DNA of 5,695 nucleotides from Acidobacteriota bacterium (GTDB lineage Bacteria; Acidobacteriota; Vicinamibacteria; Vicinamibacterales; SCN-69-37): positions 1 to 5,695 of the forward strand of contig JAKALV010000220.1 of the NCBI GenBank assembly GCA_021824055.1, written 5' to 3'. The notes under the pieces were generated by a model. That model saw only the letters and a program-made list of their open reading frames with translations, was not told where the DNA came from and did not search any database. Position numbers and translations under genes: made by a program. Below, one piece after another: positions 1-5,576 of this stretch (position 1 is the first letter of the stretch; each line of letters begins with the position of its first letter).

Positions 1-1
1 C

Positions 2-325
2 GGGTCCATCTACGATGTCGTGGAAGTGCTCAAGAGCCTGACGTTCCTCAGCAAGTCCAAGAGCCTCTCGTTCCGCGAAAAGCGCATGCTCGACCGCGCC
101 AAGTTCCTGGTGATTTCGGAAATTTCCGAGGTCATGGGCCAGAAGGCCTTGGCCATCGAGAAGCAGGTGGAAGAGGCGCTCGAGCGCTGCTTCGCCCAGA
201 AGGCCCGTTCGGCGGCGCGCGCCAAGGCGGCGAAGGCGACCCGCGCGGCCAAGACGGTGCCGGCTCCGGCCGCACAGCCCGCACGCGCGACGGCGCCGGC
301 TCGCCGGGCCGCTCGCGCATCGTGA
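2..325 (+). CDS. 3' end of an unrecognised protein with a basic Ala/Lys/Arg-rich tail
   Basis: The reading frame is open to the left edge, so the gene is partial and its true start lies outside the window. The stop is TGA at 323-325. About 107 residues are visible. The first ~65 look like continuous amphipathic helix, with many Lys, Glu and Leu residues (for example FREKRMLDRAKFLVISE and IEKQVEEALERCF). The last ~40 are low-complexity Ala/Lys/Arg/Pro, resembling the tails of histone H1-like or phasin-like DNA-binding proteins. A GTG at position 20 could be an internal start, but the coding sense before it (GSIYDV) reads smoothly into the rest, so I treat it as truncated. I do not recognise the family. 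The tail suggests, without proving, binding to nucleic acid or another polyanion. The next gene, plsC, follows in the same frame about 45 bases later and may be co-transcribed. Confidence 0.6.
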   Translation, partial: GSIYDVVEVLKSLTFLSKSKSLSFREKRMLDRAKFLVISEISEVMGQKALAIEKQVEEALERCFAQKARSAARAKAAKATRAAKTVPAPAAQPARATAPARRAARAS

Positions 326-355
326 TTTCTCGGCGGGCTTCCGCCGCGAACGGTT

Positions 356-361
356 GAGGAG
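356..361 (+). promoter_or_regulatory. Shine-Dalgarno sequence GAGGAG deciding the plsC start
   Basis: GAGGAG lies 9 bases before an in-frame CTG at 371. No comparable purine-rich site precedes the TTG at 440. No ATG or GTG is in frame between the preceding in-frame stop (TGA 323-325) and 440. This favours translation beginning at the CTG. Confidence 0.45.
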
Positions 362-370
362 CCTTCGGCT

Positions 371-1084
371 CTGGACGCCCTCCGCACGCTCATCGCGGTT
401 CTCGCGCTGAGCATTTACGTTCTCATCGTCGGACCGCCGTTGTTGATCTGGGCGGCGATTACCGGCAATCCCGCGGCGCTGTACGTGGCGGCCACGGCGA
501 TCATTCGCCTGGCCTTGGTGATCGTCGGCGTCCGGCTTCGCGTGCACGGCGTCGAGCACATCCAGACCGGCCGTGCCGCCGTCTACGCGGTCAATCACAG
601 CAGCAATCTTGAGCCGCCCATCGCTTTCATGGCGCTGCGGCGGCTCTTTCCGTTCTTGCGGATCATGTACAAGGCCGAACTGCGCAAGCTGCCCTTGCTG
701 GTCTGGGTGTTTGATGCGGCGGGTTTCGTGCCGGTTGAGCGCCAGAATCGCGATCAGAGCCTGCCGGCCGTTGATCGCGCGGTCGACGCGCTGCGGTCCG
801 GCGCCTCATTCCTGATCTTCCCGGAAGGCACCCGCAGCCGGACCGGTGAGTTGCTTCCATTCAAGAAGGGCGGCGTCGTCATGGCGCTGAAGGCGCAGGT
901 GCCGATCGTGCCGTGTGCGATCGTGGGCGCCCGCAACGCCATGCATCGCGGCAGTCCGGTCGTGCATCCCGTGACGGTGGACGTGACGATTTGCCCGCCC
1001 GTCGAGACCTCCGGGTGCATGCTCAGCGATCGCGACCGTCTGATTTCGGACGTGCGGTCCGCGATCGCGGCGAAGCTGGGTTAG
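371..1084 (+). CDS. plsC: 1-acyl-sn-glycerol-3-phosphate acyltransferase (PlsC family)
   Basis: Predicted to transfer an acyl chain to lysophosphatidic acid at the inner membrane, giving phosphatidic acid for phospholipid synthesis. Numbering from the TTG at 440 (214 aa), the acyltransferase blocks appear in order: NHSSNLEPP at 52-60 (the NHx4D block, with Glu where Asp is usual), an AELRKLPLLVWVFDAAGFV-PVER region at 79-101 (block II), FPEGTRSRTGELLPFKKGG at 127-145 (block III, phosphate-binding FPEGT) and VPIVPCAIVGA at 154-164 (block IV). I chose the CTG at 371 (237 aa) because the added 23 residues form most of a membrane helix (LRTLIAVLALSIYVLIVGPP), normal for this family, and GAGGAG sits 9 bases upstream. 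The TTG at 440 would cut this helix and has no clear ribosome site. The family is certain from the motifs. The exact substrate is not, since PlsC relatives include other lyso-lipid acyltransferases. The stop is TAG at 1082-1084. Confidence 0.9.
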   Translation: MDALRTLIAVLALSIYVLIVGPPLLIWAAITGNPAALYVAATAIIRLALVIVGVRLRVHGVEHIQTGRAAVYAVNHSSNLEPPIAFMALRRLFPFLRIMYKAELRKLPLLVWVFDAAGFVPVERQNRDQSLPAVDRAVDALRSGASFLIFPEGTRSRTGELLPFKKGGVVMALKAQVPIVPCAIVGARNAMHRGSPVVHPVTVDVTICPPVETSGCMLSDRDRLISDVRSAIAAKLG

Positions 1085-1153
1085 ACCAAGAACATTCACC
1101 ATGAAGGCATAAAGGCCGTGGAGGCAGTGCACTCAGACTGAAGGGGCCTGGTC

Positions 1154-1170
1154 GCCCGGCTGCGCCGGGC
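1154..1170. repeat. Left side hairpin of the palindrome
   Basis: Perfect 7-bp stem GCCCGGC / GCCGGGC (1154-1160 and 1164-1170) with a 3-base loop TGC. It lies between the outer AAGGGGCCTGG arm and the central stem. It faces a different hairpin at the mirror position, so the whole element can fold as a four-armed structure. Confidence 0.7.
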
Positions 1171-1173
1171 TAG

Positions 1174-1252
1174 CGAAAAAGAAGAGAGCCGCGAAGGCGA
1201 AAAGGCCGAAAGAACGCCCGGCCTTTCGTTTTCGCGGCTCTCTTCTCTTTCG
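1174..1252. terminator. Central long hairpin, possible bidirectional terminator
   Basis: The arms are 1174-1208 and 1219-1252 with a 10-base loop. A perfect 15-bp core, GAAGAGAGCCGCGAA at 1181-1195, pairs with 1231-1245. Towards the loop the pairing continues with one bulged A and two G:U pairs. Towards the base there is one mismatch. The structure should be very stable as RNA or as a DNA cruciform, and it sits between two convergent genes. No clean T-run follows either side, so termination is an inference from position and stability. It may simply be the core of the repeat element. Confidence 0.5.
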
Positions 1253-1253
1253 C

Positions 1254-1272
1254 CGGCCGCTGGAGGCGGCCG
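1254..1272. repeat. Right side hairpin of the palindrome
   Basis: Perfect 7-bp stem CGGCCGC / GCGGCCG (1254-1260 and 1266-1272) with a 5-base loop TGGAG. It abuts the inner arm CCAGGCCCCTT. Its sequence differs from the left side hairpin although its position is the mirror one. Confidence 0.7.
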
Positions 1273-1355
1273 CCAGGCCCCTTAATCAGAAGAGTCTCTG
1301 CTTCATGAGCTTCATATCTTCATGGTGACGGCTCTGACAGCAAGATCGTCTCCAT

Positions 1356-1375
1356 GGCCCTCCATGTTGAGGGCC
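1356..1375 (-). terminator. Short hairpin downstream of the secreted-protein gene
   Basis: Perfect 7-bp stem GGCCCTC / GAGGGCC (1356-1362 and 1369-1375) with a 6-base loop. It begins about 25 bases after the minus-strand stop codon (1400-1402), where a transcription terminator would be expected. No U-tract follows on the minus strand, so this is a weak candidate. The remaining bases of the 1085-1399 gap outside this hairpin and the palindrome show nothing I can name. Confidence 0.3.
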
Positions 1376-1399
1376 CACGGGGTCTGGCTGGCGGGAAAG

Positions 1400-2512
1400 T
1401 CAGCCGCCCGTTGAGAAGGTCAGCTTGGCCGGCTGCAAGGGCGTGCCATCGGGCGCGGTGACGCCCGGCAGAAACTCCACGACGACCGTGGCAAAGCGCG
1501 GAAGCTTGTCCGCGAACCTGATTTCCACTGACAGACTGCCCGGCCGATAGGTGGTGGTGAAGGCAGGCGAGGGCACGCTCGCGCCGCTGACCGTACAGGT
1601 CACGCGCACGTGGCCCTGGAACGTTTCGGCCTTCATGTCGCGCGAGAACTGGACCTGCACGGAGGTGCCGGGCGCGATGTCGGTTTCGCCGTCGGTGGGC
1701 ACGCTGAAGTTGACCACGGGCGGCGGCATGGGCGGCGCCACCGGCCGATTGTCGGCGAGCGACATCTCGTCATCCGGCGCGGCCGAGGCGATCGTTCTGG
1801 CGTGCAGCATGGGCAAGCCGTCGGCAACGGCCATTGTGCCGCTGACTTCGAGCCAGCGGCCGATGTCACGGCGCGCGCCGGGATCCAGGTCGAAGCCCTT
1901 GCCCTTCGGCTTCACGCCGGTGACCCACAATGCGCCGTCGGCGGACTGCAGGACGAAGTCGGATTGCGACTGCCGTGGCCAGCTCGGCAGGTCGCCCATC
2001 AGGTTACGGCCCCGAAAGCGGCCACGCACCGTCACCGGCTTGCCATCGAATTTTTCGGGAGCCATGGCGATGACCCGGATGGACGGCGAGTTTTGGTCGT
2101 CGGCCGGCGCGGCGGTGGCGTTGACGATGGCAAAGAGCGTGTCGCGCGCAGGCCATGCGCCGCTGGGGCCGATGATGGATTGAATGATGGGCTGCAGGCT
2201 GTACGCCGTAATCCGCGAATCATCGGGCGCGAACCGGCCCACGTCCACGAACGTGCCGCGGATCTCCAGCGGGCCGTCGCTCGTCGGCGCGGTGCGAAAG
2301 ACCAGGACCAGCGTCTTGCCGGCTTCCACCGGCAGTTTCCAGACGCCGTTGGACAGGCGCGGCGAGTCGATCAGGGCAATGGACCGGCTGTGGTAGAAGA
2401 GCGGGTTCTGCATCAGGAGCGCGCGCGTTGTGGCGACGCGCGCCAGCGCCTGTCCGCCGGTGGTGGAGATCGCCAGCACGATCATCAGCAGCGCACCGAG
2501 TGGTCGACGCAT
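1400..2512 (-). CDS. Secreted protein of unknown function with OB-like and C-terminal Ig-like domains
   Basis: The 370-residue product begins with a signal peptide (MRRPLGALLMIVLAISTTGG) and likely cleavage after ALA at residue 24, so it should be exported. Residues ~30-130 form a beta-rich region with FVDVGRFAPDDSRI near 88-101. Residues ~143-242 read like an OB-type beta barrel (VTVRGRFRGRNL, then SDFVLQSADGALWVTG, then GRWLEVSGTM). A Pro-rich linker follows (APPMPPPV, 259-266). The C-terminal ~100 residues match the bacterial Ig-like pattern of the Big_5/SbsA type (VPTDGETDIAPGTSVQVQFSRDM at 271-293, ending in LQPAKLTFSTGG). No catalytic motif is visible. The function is unknown; a cell-surface or periplasmic binding role is an inference from domain style. 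The ATG at 2512 is the first residue of a well-formed signal peptide. A GGAGGG lies about 16 bases upstream, farther than usual. The gene diverges from rex and converges on plsC. Confidence 0.8.
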   Translation of the reverse strand: MRRPLGALLMIVLAISTTGGQALARVATTRALLMQNPLFYHSRSIALIDSPRLSNGVWKLPVEAGKTLVLVFRTAPTSDGPLEIRGTFVDVGRFAPDDSRITAYSLQPIIQSIIGPSGAWPARDTLFAIVNATAAPADDQNSPSIRVIAMAPEKFDGKPVTVRGRFRGRNLMGDLPSWPRQSQSDFVLQSADGALWVTGVKPKGKGFDLDPGARRDIGRWLEVSGTMAVADGLPMLHARTIASAAPDDEMSLADNRPVAPPMPPPVVNFSVPTDGETDIAPGTSVQVQFSRDMKAETFQGHVRVTCTVSGASVPSPAFTTTYRPGSLSVEIRFADKLPRFATVVVEFLPGVTAPDGTPLQPAKLTFSTGG

Positions 2513-2579
2513 GTTGGTCCAGTCTACGCCCTCCGTTCCTTGCCGGCGAAACCCGATCCAGGCGCCGCGGGATTGCTGC

Positions 2580-2585
2580 TAGAAT
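2580..2585 (+). promoter_or_regulatory. Candidate -10 box of the rex operon
   Basis: TAGAAT matches the sigma-70 -10 consensus at five of six positions. At 17-bp spacing the -35 would be a poor TCCAGG (2557-2562). Transcription would begin near 2592, inside the inverted repeat at 2589-2615, leaving a leader of about 40 bases before the GTG at 2634. This is a prediction from sequence only. Confidence 0.35.
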
Positions 2586-2588
2586 TCC

Positions 2589-2615
2589 GAGCTTGTGATC
2601 AACAGGAACAAGCTC
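2589..2615. promoter_or_regulatory. Perfect 8-bp inverted repeat, candidate Rex operator
   Basis: GAGCTTGT (2589-2596) and ACAAGCTC (2608-2615) are exact reverse complements separated by 11 bases. The inner part, TTGTGA...ACAA, resembles known Rex operators, which carry TTGTGA/TCACAA-type half-sites about 18 bp overall; here TTGT to ACAA spans 19. It lies just downstream of a -10-like box and just before rex, the expected place for autorepression. The second half-site is incomplete (GGAACAA instead of TTCACAA), so the match is partial. An mRNA stem-loop in the leader is the alternative. Confidence 0.45.
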
Positions 2616-2621
2616 AAGACC

Positions 2622-2628
2622 GGCGGGG
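2622..2628 (+). promoter_or_regulatory. G-rich ribosome site deciding the rex start
   Basis: GGCGGGG lies 5-7 bases before the GTG at 2634, whereas the upstream in-frame GTG at 2595 has only a weak GAG three bases away. It supports the shorter Rex protein. Confidence 0.35.
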
Positions 2629-2633
2629 ACCGA

Positions 2634-3260
2634 GTGTCCGAACTGACGGCCGGCCGCCTCGCGGTGTACCTGCGATGCCTGAACCTGCTGGACACCGACG
2701 GGACGAAGACCGTGTCGTCGAAGGTGCTCGCCGAGCAGTTTCACTTGAACGCGGCTCAGATCCGGAAAGACCTCGCGTATTTTGGCGAATTCGGCGTGCG
2801 CGGCGTCGGGTACTACATCAAGGAACTCAAGAGCCACCTCCGCCAGATCCTCGGCCTCGACCGGAAGGTGCACGTGGCGATCTTCGGTGCCGGCAACCTC
2901 GGCATGGCGCTGGCGGATTATCCCGGCTTTCGCCAGGAGGGATTTGTCATCGTCGGGCTGTTCGACACGGCACACAGCAAAGTCGGCCACCGGTCCCGGG
3001 GTGGCGTGCGCATTTTTGATCTGGCCGATTTCAGGAAGATGGCACGCAAGGAGCGGATCAGCATTGCGGTGCTGGCCGTGCCGGCCGCGGCCGCGCAAGG
3101 CGTGGTGAACATGGTGGTCGGCTGCGGCGTGCGCGCCATCATGAACTTTTCGCCCGGGTCGCTCAAGGTGCCATCGGGCGTTAAGCTGAAGAACGTTGAC
3201 GTGACGGTGTCGATGGCGAGCCTGTCGTTCTTTCTGACCCAGGGCAACACGGATGGCTAA
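2634..3260 (+). CDS. rex: Redox-sensing transcriptional repressor Rex
   Basis: A homodimeric cytoplasmic repressor that senses the NADH/NAD+ ratio: NAD+ allows DNA binding, NADH releases it. With the start at GTG 2634 it has 208 residues, the usual size. Residues 27-47 are the winged-helix recognition region (VSSKVLAEQFHLNAAQIRKD), followed by the hallmark YFGEFGVRGVGY at 49-60. The Rossmann fold has GAGNLG at 85-90 and an acidic Asp at 111 (GLFD) at the end of the second strand, as expected for NAD(H). AVPAAAAQ (148-155), NFSP (171-174) and the C-terminal SLSFFL swap helix are also typical. A longer start at GTG 2595 would add MINRNKLKTGGDR, which is unlike family N-termini and would overlap the putative operator. 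The gene overlaps moaC by 8 bases (ATGGCTAA), so the two are surely co-transcribed. Likely autoregulated through the inverted repeat at 2589-2615. Confidence 0.95.
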   Translation: MSELTAGRLAVYLRCLNLLDTDGTKTVSSKVLAEQFHLNAAQIRKDLAYFGEFGVRGVGYYIKELKSHLRQILGLDRKVHVAIFGAGNLGMALADYPGFRQEGFVIVGLFDTAHSKVGHRSRGGVRIFDLADFRKMARKERISIAVLAVPAAAAQGVVNMVVGCGVRAIMNFSPGSLKVPSGVKLKNVDVTVSMASLSFFLTQGNTDG

Positions 3261-3753
3261 GCGCCGGGTGTCGCGCAGCCGTCCCCGGCTGTCCCATGTT
3301 GACCCGCGCGGCCGCGTGACGATGGTGGACGTCGGCGCGAAAGCGGAGACCGACCGCGTAGCCGTGGCGGCCGGCGAGATTCGCGTGAATCAGGCGGCGT
3401 TGAGCGCCGTTCGGCGCGGCGCGGTCAAGAAGGGCGACCCGCTCCAGGCGGCGCGCCTGGCGGGCATCATGGCGGCCAAGCGAACCGCGGACATGATTCC
3501 GCTGTGTCACACGCTGGCGCTGTCACACGTCGGCGTGGAGATCGAGCCGGCCGCGTGGGGATATCGGCTGACGGCCACGGTGCGGACGCGCGGGCGCACC
3601 GGCGTCGAGATGGAGGCGCTCACCGCCGTGACCGTGGCGGCGCTGACGATCTACGACATGCTGAAAGCCCTGGATCGAGGGATGACCATCAGCCGCATTC
3701 GCGTGATTGAGAAACGCGGCGGGCGCAGCGGGCACTTCCGACGGAGGTCGTAA
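3253..3753 (+). CDS. moaC: Cyclic pyranopterin monophosphate synthase MoaC
   Basis: Works with MoaA in the first step of molybdenum cofactor synthesis, converting 3',8-cyclo-7,8-dihydro-GTP to cyclic pyranopterin monophosphate. The 166-residue product covers the whole family with a slightly longer basic N-terminus. By alignment from memory to E. coli MoaC, the active-site residues are all present: Lys60 (E. coli K51), Lys76 (K67), Cys85-His86 in PLCHTL (C76-H77; the usual PLCHPL has Pro for Thr), Glu119 and Glu121 in GVEMEALTA (E112, E114), and Asp135 and Lys138 in YDMLKA (D128, K131). The GGRSG near the end is also conserved. The ATG at 3253 overlaps the rex stop, with AGGG (3241-3244) 8 bases upstream as ribosome site. 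Its stop overlaps the fadD start by one base (TAATG). No other moa gene is in the window, so the rest of the pathway must be elsewhere. Confidence 0.95.
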   Translation: MAKRRVSRSRPRLSHVDPRGRVTMVDVGAKAETDRVAVAAGEIRVNQAALSAVRRGAVKKGDPLQAARLAGIMAAKRTADMIPLCHTLALSHVGVEIEPAAWGYRLTATVRTRGRTGVEMEALTAVTVAALTIYDMLKALDRGMTISRIRVIEKRGGRSGHFRRRS

Positions 3754-5570
3754 TGGACCCGGCGGCCGGCATCCCGGAAACGCTGGCGCGGTTGCCGGCG
3801 TTTCTGTCGAATCGATTCCCATTGCCGCATCTGATCGGCGTGTGCCGCGCGGGCCGCGTCGAGTACACGGGCGGCGACTCTTTGCTCGAGATCGTGCGCG
3901 GGATCGCCCGCGGTCTCCAGACGCTGGGCGTCGCGCCCGGCGCGCGCGTGGCGATCCTGTCCGAGAGCCGGCCCGAGTGGCTCTTTGCCGACCTGGCCAT
4001 CCTCGCGTCAGGCGCCGTGACCGTTCCGATCTATCCCACGCTTTCCGACGTGCAGGTCGGAGCGCTTCTCTCCGACAGCGGGGCGTCGGTCGTCATCGCG
4101 TCAAACGCGGACCAACTGGCCAAAGTGAGACGGGCGGCGCCGCAATCGCCGGCGCTCACGGCGGCCGTGCTGATGCAAGGGGAGGTAGAGGCGGGTGGCC
4201 CGATTCCCGAGCATACGCTCGGAGACATCGTGGACCGCGGCCGGCAAGCCAGGGCGGCGGGCCGCGCGTCCGATCGGGAATTCGAAGGACGTGCGAACGC
4301 CGTCAAGCCGGATGACCTCGCCACGATCATCTACACGTCGGGCAGCAGCGGAGAGCCGAAAGGCGTGATGCTGACACACGCCAACATCATCGCGAACCTG
4401 CGGGACGTGCAGCAGATCCTGGTGTTGTCGGAGGCCGACGTCGCCCTGTCGTTTCTGCCGCTCTGCCATGCGTTTGAGCGAACGGTCGCGTACGTTTACC
4501 TCACGCACGGGGTATCGCTGGTGTTCGCTGAATCGATGGACTCGCTCGCGGCCGACCTTCTGCTGGTGCGGCCCACCGTGATGACCGGCGTGCCGCGTGT
4601 GTACGAGAAGATGCTCGACCGCATCCTCGAGACGGGCCGGGCCGAGACCGGCATCCGCCGGAAGATCTTCGATCTCGCGATGGCCGTGGCGCGCGAGCGC
4701 GGACGCACCGTGCCGGACGGCCGCCCAATGGCGCTGTGGGCGCGGCTGGCGCTGCCGCTGGTGCGGCGGATCGTGTTCGCGACCATCCTCGCGCGCATCG
4801 GCGGGCGCTTGCGGTTCACGGTGTCGGGCAGCGCGCCCCTTCGCGAAGAGGTCGGACGGATGTTCTTCGGGATCGGCCTGCCCATCGTCGAGGGGTACGG
4901 CCTGACCGAGACAGCGCCGGTGCTCACGGTGAATCGGCCGGAGGTGGTGCGTTTCGGCACGGTTGGGCGGCCGCTCCCGAGCGTGCAGCTTCGCATCGGG
5001 GACGACGGTGAAATCCTCGCCCGCGGCCCGAACATCATGGCGGGCTACTTCCGGCGGCCCGATCAGACCGCCGAGGTGATCACCGACGGGTGGTTCCACA
5101 CCGGCGATGTCGGGACGCTCGACGCCGAGGGCAATCTGCGCATCACCGATCGGAAGAAGGAGCTGCTGGTCACGTCGGGCGGCAAAAAGGTGGCGCCGCA
5201 GCCGCTCGAGGCGGCGCTGCGCGGGCAGTCGGTGATTGCGGACGCGGTGGTAGTTGGCGACGGCCAGCGATTCCCGGCGGTGCTGATCCTGCCGCGCTGG
5301 AACGCGTTGGCGGCGGCCGTTGGGCAGCCGCCCCCGGTCGACGTGATGGCGCGAAGGAGGCTGGCGGCCCGCGGCGACGTCCGAGCGGTGGTGCAGGCGG
5401 CCATCGACCGGGTCAACGCGCCCTTGGCGCACTTCGAGCAGTTGAAAGCGTTTGTGATTCTCGTGGATGACTTCAGCGTCATGGGCGGCGAGCTGACGCC
5501 GACGCTGAAGATCAAGCGCCGCGTGGTCGCCGCGCGTTACGCCGCCGAGATCGCGGCGTTGTACGCGTAG
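3753..5570 (+). CDS. fadD: Long-chain fatty acid-CoA ligase (AMP-binding, FAA1/FadD15-type)
   Basis: Activates fatty acids with ATP through an acyl-adenylate to acyl-CoA, for beta-oxidation or lipid synthesis; probably cytoplasmic or membrane-associated. The 605 residues are full length for the COG1022-like branch. Visible motifs: the P-loop-like TIIYTSGSSGEPKG (191-204), SFLPLCHAFERT in the middle, TGVPRVYEKM, YGLTET (382-387), GWFHTGD (446-452), DRKKELLVTSGGKKVAPQPLE (466-486, hinge and A8 region) and ELTPTLKIKR (580-589), where Lys586 aligns with the catalytic Lys of the A10 motif. The ATG at 3753 overlaps the moaC stop (TAATG), with GGAGG at 3743-3747 five bases before it. Placement after rex suggests redox control. 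The acyl chain length preferred cannot be read from sequence. The name fadD is used for the family; orthology to E. coli FadD is not implied. Confidence 0.92.
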   Translation: MDPAAGIPETLARLPAFLSNRFPLPHLIGVCRAGRVEYTGGDSLLEIVRGIARGLQTLGVAPGARVAILSESRPEWLFADLAILASGAVTVPIYPTLSDVQVGALLSDSGASVVIASNADQLAKVRRAAPQSPALTAAVLMQGEVEAGGPIPEHTLGDIVDRGRQARAAGRASDREFEGRANAVKPDDLATIIYTSGSSGEPKGVMLTHANIIANLRDVQQILVLSEADVALSFLPLCHAFERTVAYVYLTHGVSLVFAESMDSLAADLLLVRPTVMTGVPRVYEKMLDRILETGRAETGIRRKIFDLAMAVARERGRTVPDGRPMALWARLALPLVRRIVFATILARIGGRLRFTVSGSAPLREEVGRMFFGIGLPIVEGYGLTETAPVLTVNRPEVVRFGTVGRPLPSVQLRIGDDGEILARGPNIMAGYFRRPDQTAEVITDGWFHTGDVGTLDAEGNLRITDRKKELLVTSGGKKVAPQPLEAALRGQSVIADAVVVGDGQRFPAVLILPRWNALAAAVGQPPPVDVMARRRLAARGDVRAVVQAAIDRVNAPLAHFEQLKAFVILVDDFSVMGGELTPTLKIKRRVVAARYAAEIAALYA

Positions 5571-5576
5571 CCGTGT

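Larger units (their letters stand above)
1095..1329. repeat. 235-bp nested imperfect palindrome, MITE-like intergenic element
   Basis: The two halves are inverted copies of each other. Outermost perfect arms are TCACCATGAAG at 1096-1106 and CTTCATGGTGA at 1318-1328. A second perfect 11-bp pair, AAGGGGCCTGG at 1141-1151 and CCAGGCCCCTT at 1273-1283, lies inside. The distance between these two pairs is the same on both sides (both arms span 57 bases), so the halves align from end to end with mismatches. A long central hairpin and two side hairpins fill the middle. No open frame with coding character is present and no target-site duplication is visible at the ends. It occupies the gap between convergent plsC and the minus-strand secreted-protein gene. 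It could be a miniature inverted-repeat element, a REP/BIME-like dispersed repeat or a large bidirectional terminator. Copy number in the genome would decide. Confidence 0.8.

Noticed and set aside
1095..1329. CRISPR array
   Set aside because: The repeats are short imperfect octamers in inverted orientation without regular spacers.
1095..1329. Insertion sequence with a transposase
   Set aside because: The element is too short for a transposase gene and has none, so at most it is non-autonomous.
1085..1399. A small gene or tRNA in the convergent gap
   Set aside because: No open frame with coding character or ribosome site was found, and the cloverleaf-like fold lacks tRNA features such as the GTTC loop sequence and a CCA-type acceptor.
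1610..3019. Long plus-strand open frame spanning the secreted-protein gene and rex
   Set aside because: It runs antisense to one real gene and out of frame through another, is Arg/Gly/His-rich and has no domain pattern.
2220..3098. Minus-strand open frame opposite rex
   Set aside because: It crosses the divergent promoter region and lies antisense to the well-supported rex gene. The composition is that of a shadow frame.
4101..5432. Long open frame on the minus strand opposite fadD
   Set aside because: It is Arg/His-rich with no recognisable motif and lies wholly opposite a gene with complete family motifs. Long antisense frames are expected in GC-rich coding DNA.
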